Shown piece after piece: positions 58,349 through 64,000 of a stretch of DNA of 64,000 bases. The stretch's first letter is position 1. The number at the start of each line of letters is the position of its first letter. The DNA is from Gongronella butleri (lineage: Eukaryota > Mucoromycota > Mucoromycetes > Mucorales > Cunninghamellaceae): contig JAIWZP010000015.1 in assembly GCA_025201375.1 (NCBI GenBank), forward strand, positions 516,250-580,249. The letters are read 5' to 3'. A program made the position numbers and the translations under genes. The notes beneath the pieces were generated by a model, which saw only the letters and a list, made by a program, of their open reading frames with translations, did not search any database and was not told where the DNA came from.

Positions 58349-60122
58349 ATGGAGTTCAACAAGACTGTTGTGAAAAAATACCCAAAGCCTCCTTCAAAGC
58401 AGTCATCGGAAGGCAAGTATTGGAAGGAATTCAAGGTAAAAATACCAAACAATGCACAAAAACACGCGCAAAGCGGCAAAAACCACGATCTGACCCTTTT
58501 TTTTGTCGCTTGATCTAGTCGCCTATCCTGATCAAGGAGTATGGTAGTATCCCTTCCATTTATTTCTCGCCAATTGCGCCACACGATTTTGTGGTCACGT
58601 CGTCGACGCGTGTCCAAGTGTATTCGGCAAAGACACACCAGCCAAAAAAGACGATTTCGCGCTTCAAGGACGTGGCCTACTCGGCCAGCTTCCGCCACGA
58701 TGGCAAGCTGATTGTCGCCGGCGATGCCACGGGCCTGGTGCAAATCTTCGACGTCAATTCACGCGCCATTCTTCGTACTTTTCGCGAACATCGCATGTAA
58801 GCTTTCCCCCTCCTTTTCACCCCATCCGCAAGCACCAATGGCGCATGAAATGCCATGGATTGCATGGCAAAAGAAAAAAAATGTACTCATTTCGCTTTTT
58901 TTTAAAAAAAAATCATTTTAGGCCGGTGCATGTGACGAAATTTGCCAACAACAACCAGCACCTGATGTCTGCCTCGGATGACAAGACGGTCAGGATATGG
59001 GACATTCCGACCGAGTCGAGCGTCAATGTGTTCGAGGGCCATGACGATTATATTCGCAGCGGCGTTGTCAGCGACGAGAACCCGAATCTGGTTTTGACGG
59101 GTTCGTACGATCAAACGGTCAAGCTGTGGGACACGCGACAAAACGAATGTGTGATGACGATGCAACATGGGGCGCCGGTCGAAGCGATTCTCGCGTTCCC
59201 TGGTGGTGGTGCCGTTGTTTCTGCGGGCGGGCCCAATGTCAAGGTGTGGGACCTGCTTGCTGGCGGCCGCTGCATGCAATCGCTCGGCAACCACCAAAAG
59301 ACAGTGACCAGTCTCGGATTCAATGGCAACGCGTCGCGTCTGATCACCGGTTCGCTGGATCATCAGGTGAAAATCTACAATGTGCAAGATTATCAAGTGG
59401 TCCACAGCCTAAAGTATCCTGCACCGGTCTTGAGTGTCGGATTGTCGCCCAATGACTCGCACCTCGTCGTTGGCATGGCCAATGGCCTTCTTTCCGTGCG
59501 CCAGCGCCAGATCAAATCCGCCGAAAAGGCCGCAAAGATGCAAAATCAGCAATTCATGCAGGCCGGCGGGTACAAGTACTTTATGCGTGGCCAGGCAACC
59601 TTCCCTGGCGCCAATCGCAAGCAGGACCACCAACAGGAACAACCATCGCTGCTCCAAGAGGATTTCGCCGTCGAACGCATCCGCCGCAAACGTCTCGCCA
59701 AATACGACCGCTTCTTGCGCGCGTTTGAATTCACAAAAGCCCTGGACGAGGCACTCAAAACCGGCAACCCGCCCATTGTCGTGTCCATGCTGCAGGAATT
59801 GCTGCATCGCGACGCGCTAAAGGCCGCCATTGCCGGTCGCGACGACGTGTCGCTCGAACCCTTGCTGCGCTTCCTCATGCGCTACGTCCACAACCCACGC
59901 TATACCAATCTGCTCGTCGACACGGCCGAAATCGTCCTCGACGTCTACCACAACGTCTTTGGCCAGTCCCCACTCATCGACCAGCTCATCATGCAGCTCG
60001 GACACAAGGTCTCCACCGAAATACAGCTTCAGCGCGACCTCCTCCAGACTATCGCCTCACTCGACATGCTCTTTGCACGCGCAACAATGGATAATGCCTC
60101 CCTGTTGGCAGCAGAAGTATAA
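58349..60122 (+). CDS. UTP15: U3 snoRNP / SSU processome protein UTP15
   Basis: Exons 58349-58435, 58519-58796 and 58922-60122 give 521 residues. It is a member of the UTP-A (t-UTP) subcomplex, which binds nascent pre-rRNA in the nucleolus and is needed for 18S rRNA production. The N-terminus FNKTVVKKYPKPPS and the WD40 propeller (about 40-310) are typical: DFVVTSSTRVQVYS, SASDDKTVRIWDIP, TGSYDQTVKLWDTR, VSAGGPNVKVWDLLAGG, TGSLDHQVKIYNV. The UTP15 C-terminal domain (about 350-500) reads RKRLAKYDRFLRAFEFTKAL and HRDALKAAIAGRDDVSLEPL. The join at 58796/58922 rebuilds HRMPVHVTKF. Confidence 0.95.
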
Positions 60123-60530
60123 AAACAAAATCATCCAATTTTCATGTAGATTCATCCCCGCACTTCATTTTGTTTCCACCCATTAAATCAACAATTGCAT
60201 TCTCTTTTTTTCTCTCTTCATCGTTCATGCGACCGTTTGCAAATTGGCATCCAGTTGTCGTGCATAATTATCTTTTTTGATGTTTTAATGTTTTTCCTCG
60301 AGATTTCACACAGTGTCAGCCCCAATTGGCCTTGGATGATGAAGCGACAATGTTGACTCGGGTGATTCGTGTTCCGAGGGCCAAGGAAAACGGCTATGCA
60401 GGCAACTCAAGACGGCTTCAATTGCCGCAAATTCAGATTACTTAAAGCCATTTCGGCCATTGGTCCCACGTTTTCTTTCTTCTCCCCCTTTTTTTTGTGT
60501 GCATTTTCTTCCCCCTCCCTTTTCCAAGCA
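60123..60530. promoter_or_regulatory. Spacer UTP15 / ECH1 paralogue 3
   Basis: 408 bp with no gene. The last 60 bp (60470-60528) are C/T-rich leader before the ATG. Confidence 0.4.
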
Positions 60531-61913
60531 ATGTCAAAGTATCAATTCGAAACCGTCAAGGTCGATATCATCGACAAGGTCGCCCACGTCCAGCTGAATC
60601 GCCCCAAACAACTCAATTCCTTCAATGCCGCGTAAATGCACACTTTTTTTTCAAGGTCATGCACAAACAGGCTGACATGTTTTTTTTTTTTTTTTTGATT
60701 TGACGCGCAGGCTGATTCACGATGTGCGTGCCGCTTTTGAAGCGTTGGCTGTTGACAGCGACATTGTCGCTGTGGTCCTTTCCGGCAGTGGCAGAATGTT
60801 CACGGCGGGTCTTGATTGTAAGATGAATGCCACTTTTGTGTTGCATTGGAGCACGGTCAAGATTCACATCTGACATTTTTTCTTTCCTTTCTAGTGAAGA
60901 GCAACAGCATTGCCAATGGCCCTGATCAGACGCTCGACTGCGCGCGCTTGACGTACAGAAAGCGCGATCATCTTGCTGTGCGCACAAAAAAAAAAAAATG
61001 AGACGGAGAAACACACATTGCTCATCCTTTTATCCTGTAGAACTTCCAAGCGGCTTTCACCGCCATTGAAAAGTGCGATAAGCCCGTCATTGCCGCCATC
61101 CACAATGCATGCATTGGCGCAGGCGTCGACATGACCACCGCTTGCGATATCCGCTATTGCTCAAAGGATGCTTACTTTTGCGTCAAGGTACAAAAAAAAA
61201 AACATCAAAATGCGCGTGCAACTCATCTTAAACGCGTGCCATTTTATTTAGGAAGTGGACGTTGGCTTGGCTGCCGACGTTGGCACCCTGCAGCGCCTGC
61301 CAAAGGTCATTGGCAACCAAAGCCTTGTGCGTGAATTGTGCTTCACGGCGCGAAAGTAAGCAAAAATGAAGAAAAAGCAAAAATCATCGGCTCACACTCA
61401 CACACAAACACGTAGCCTCCCCGCCGATGAGGCACTCCAGCACGGGCTCGTGAGCCGCGTGCTTGACACCAAGGAGCAATTGATCGGTAAAGCACGCGTC
61501 TTCCGATCCATGCCACATTTCTCATTTTTTTTTTTGTGTGTGCTAGACGAAGCGCTGAAATTGGCCGCATTGATCGCGTCAAAGTCGCCTGTCGCCGTCA
61601 TTGGCACAAAGTAAGACAACGCGACACGGTCCATGGACGCATTCGGCTCACACTTTTTCTTTTTTTTTTTTTAATCAGGCACAATCTGATCTACTCCAGA
61701 GATCATTCCGTGCCCGAGAGTCTGAATTATCAGCTCACTTGGAGCTCAGCCATGCTCAACACTGAGGTACGACAGGCTTGGGAAATGACATGACCGTGTC
61801 CCAATTTCTCATCTGACACCTTTTTTATTATCTTTTTTTTTTTGCATCAGGATATTCCCAAGGCCGTCATGGGTTTCATGCAAAAGAAGCCTGCGCAATT
61901 CTCAAAGTTGTAA
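60531..61913 (+). CDS. ECH1: Peroxisomal dienoyl-CoA isomerase (ECH1-like), paralogue 3
   Basis: Nine exons: 60531-60631, 60711-60817, 60895-60977, 61041-61187, 61252-61355, 61416-61486, 61547-61610, 61679-61766 and 61851-61913, giving 275 residues. Motifs: SGSGRMFTAGLDL, HNACIGAGVDM, KEVDVGLAADVG, LQRLPKVIGNQSLVRELCF. The three acidic catalytic positions of rat ECH1 are kept. The C-terminus QFSKL is a PTS1 signal. It shares the intron before DIPK with paralogue 2 and has its own extra intron (60818-60894) right after GLD. The exon 3 donor is GTGCGC, a weaker site, fixed by frame. It is in the same orientation as the two copies 11 kb to the left. Confidence 0.93.
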
Positions 61914-62289
61914 CGTAGCACAAGAGAAATAAAAAAAGGCCATCGAGAGCCACGAAACAGAGCAAAAGTGGCGCATAAAATGGTTTCCTCGCGCTTTTGG
62001 TCGCTTTTTTTCTTGCTAATGTCTGAGCGACCACGAGCACACCATCTTTGCCAGTGTCGCGCGAATCGACGGAGCGCAGTGCTGCGTACTTGGACGTCAA
62101 CCTCGTGTCCAATTGTTCGCTTTTACGAGATTTTGACGTAAAAATTAAAATAGGGTTCGACAATCATCGAGCGGATCGATTCGAAACACATTGCAATGAG
62201 AAAGAGCATGCTGCAAACTTCTAGGGGACGCGATTTGTGCCTGCCAAACGTCATGGAAGGCGCGTCACAGCCAAATCAAAAATTTGCCA
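61914..62289. other. Non-coding spacer
   Basis: 3' region of ECH1 paralogue 3 (AATAAA near 61927), then degenerate AT-rich DNA with no gene. Confidence 0.4.
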
Positions 62290-62950
62290 TGACCGGGGCC
62301 CGAAACCAAAATCGAAAAAATGGGTTCCCAGAATGACGTCAAACTTGCCATGCAAGAAGCACGGGACCGTGAAACAGCCGAAAGAGCAAAAACGACCACG
62401 GTCCATCTGCTCCGTGGCGAGCAATGGGCAATTTTCAATCAATTTTTAAAGCCGAATGACGCGCCACAAACGCGTCAAAAATGCGCTCTGACGCGTCCAT
62501 CAGCAAGGCAAGTCATTGCTGCGTGAAATGTATAAGCGCAGGGAGCTTGTACAGTGACGGGAAACGTGACTTTTTCACGCGTCAATTTTGTCATATAAAG
62601 TGACCACAGTGTCAAAGTCTTCCAAAAACGCGGTATAGATCATCGAGAGCCACATACGCGCCAGGTCTCGCTCGTCCCGATGGTGCGCGTTTCAGAAAGC
62701 TGCGTCCCGTCGTGGTCGAACTGACCTTGAGTTCAAAAAAACAACGAAAATCCCGTTTTACGCGACAGCCAGCCAATGGACCTCCTTTTTTTATTGCATT
62801 TCTGTCGATTTCGAATGTGACTTTTACCACGTATGTGAATGGCGTGGCGATTAAAGGACTTAAATTTCTGAGGCCATCTTACCATAAGGGGGTACCATTT
62901 AGAATACAAGGCGGATTTTGAAACCCGTCGTAAGTGGCCACCTGAATAGG
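62290..62950 (+). repeat. Dispersed repeat R1, copy 4
   Basis: Matches copy 1 at GGCGAGCAATGGGCAATTTT (62416), AAGCCGAATGACGCG (62449) and TGAATGGCGTGGCGATTAAA (62835). The order is conserved and the spacing shorter. Confidence 0.65.
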
Positions 62951-63206
62951 TTTCAGCTCTTCTTGGAACCTTTGCACCACTCTTTCCGTCCTGACCTCCC
63001 CACACCTTCCCTCCCATTGGTCCACAGCTCCGCCGGACCGCCATACCCCGATGAGCCCGCACCCCAAGGTGCCACTGCCTCCTTTTATTGCTGTCCCCTT
63101 TTGTATCTCCGGCCACGACAATGAAACGCGTTTTTTTTTTTTTTTGTGTTTCTCTCTCTTTCTCTCTTTCTTGTTCTTGTTTTTTTTTTTTTTTTTGTTC
63201 ATCATC
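62951..63206. promoter_or_regulatory. 5' region of the terminal gene
   Basis: C/T-rich with T13-T16 runs (near 63130 and 63180), as in other leaders of this window. Confidence 0.4.
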
Positions 63207-64000
63207 ATGATTCAAATGAATGTCGACGAAATCATGTTTACGTTGCAGAAAAACATCGAATTGCCTGCTAAATTCTGGCAAGACTTCTCGCCCATTTTGG
63301 GGTCTATTGTGGAGGTGTTTGCTGAGCATTGCGAGGTCGCTGAAGGCGTCTTTGTTCTTGATCAGTTGGCAGCTGCTTTAGAAGGCGAGGAGGGCGATAC
63401 AATTTCGCCAATGGCTTCTGGAAACCGTGGCAACAACCCATATAATGCCTATCAGGCTATGCGAAAGCGGAAGCGCTACTGTAATTTTTTTTTCAAAAGC
63501 AAATAATCATCCCACTAATATCAATTATAGCATATTCCGCCACTGCCTATAGCCGCTTATCAAAGGCTGAAAAATGGAGCTATGTTTTACAATGGCAAGC
63601 GACTCAGCGGGACAGTATGAGCCTGCGCCGCAAGTACATCAACAGGGTAATAAAATGCCTCAGAGAATGTGTGTGCGGAGTCAACATCGTCTTTCTTGTA
63701 ACGATTTCCTTTGCATTTTATTCAATCTTATTTTATTTGACTCGATTTACTCGTAGAGACGAATTGTCATCAATAATGCAATGAAGGATATCAATTCCAT
63801 GGGAGTAGAAGCATTTTTTTGCATGGCGTCTGGCAATGCAAGAAATGGCAGCAAGAAATTACACAAGCCTTTGATTGTGAGTGGGGGTAAATTACTGCTT
63901 CTCTCTTTTTTAAAGCTTGTATTAACCAAAAAACATGTTCTTTTTGGCATTAGAGCACGCAAGAAGCTTTTTGGTGAAGATAATGGACTTGATGAAACCT
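63207..64000 (+). CDS. Uncharacterised protein, 5' part, cut by window edge
   Basis: Likely exons: 63207-63480, 63531-63646, 63757-63886 and 63954 to the edge. I do not recognise the family. The first exon (MIQMNVDEIMFTLQKNIELP, FAEHCEVAEGVFVLDQLAAA) looks like a helical acidic domain ending in a basic RKRKRY. Exon 2 reads YSRLSKAEKWSYVLQWQATQ, exon 3 INNAMKDINSMGVEAFFCMA and NGSKKLHKPLI. The end of exon 3 has two possible donors (63887, or the stronger GTGAGT at 63877), each compatible with a different acceptor at 63954 or 63956, so the join is uncertain. Introns here are more AT-rich than in other genes. Confidence 0.5.

Overview
The window is nuclear DNA of an intron-rich fungus, most likely an early-diverging, zygomycete-like lineage (Mucoromycota is my best guess; this is inference). 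The reasons are: short GT-AG introns in nearly every gene; an E2F transcription factor, a family that Ascomycota and Basidiomycota have largely lost; a secreted fungal-type intradiol dioxygenase; and housekeeping genes packed with 200-300 bp spacers. Poly-A and poly-T runs are everywhere, above all inside introns.

Layout. 1-3.4 kb: a degenerate dispersed repeat, tRNA-Ser(GCT) and a 55-nt poly-T run. 3.5-8.7 kb: BCKDHA (-), an acidic coiled-coil protein (-) and, divergent from it, an AMPK-related kinase (+). 8.7-13.9 kb: a mobile-element island with a DDE transposase carrying a chromodomain, a convergent gene with two Cys/His knuckles, a perfect 174-bp inverted repeat and a dispersed repeat. 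14.1-27 kb: RCC1-repeat protein, E2F, metaxin, RPP30 (-) divergent from mitochondrial IF-2, and a small unknown protein. 27-36 kb: gene-poor, repeat-rich DNA holding a secreted intradiol dioxygenase (-) and a small secreted six-cysteine protein (-). 36-45.4 kb: an unknown protein, a DUF1764 protein (-) and a 2382-residue UBR1-type N-recognin (-). 46.4-49.5 kb: two adjacent peroxisomal dienoyl-CoA isomerase paralogues; a third lies at 60.5-61.9 kb. 49.5-51.7 kb: a second repeat island. 51.8-60.1 kb: eEF1B-gamma (-) divergent from ribosomal protein uL15 (L27a), a ubiquitin/UBL/AN1 fusion, a disordered protein and UTP15. 62-64 kb: another repeat copy, then the 5' end of an unknown gene that runs off the edge.

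The genes do not form one pathway. Recurrent themes are mitochondria (BCKDHA, IF-2, metaxin, probably the RCC1 protein), peroxisomal oxidation of unsaturated acyl-CoA (three ECH1 copies ending in SKL), ribosome production and translation (UTP15, uL15, eEF1B-gamma, RPP30) and ubiquitin biology (UBR1, ubiquitin-AN1). All exon coordinates were worked out by hand from GT-AG sites, reading frame and family homology. Splice joins of the recognised genes keep frame and rebuild conserved motifs; those of unrecognised genes are less certain.
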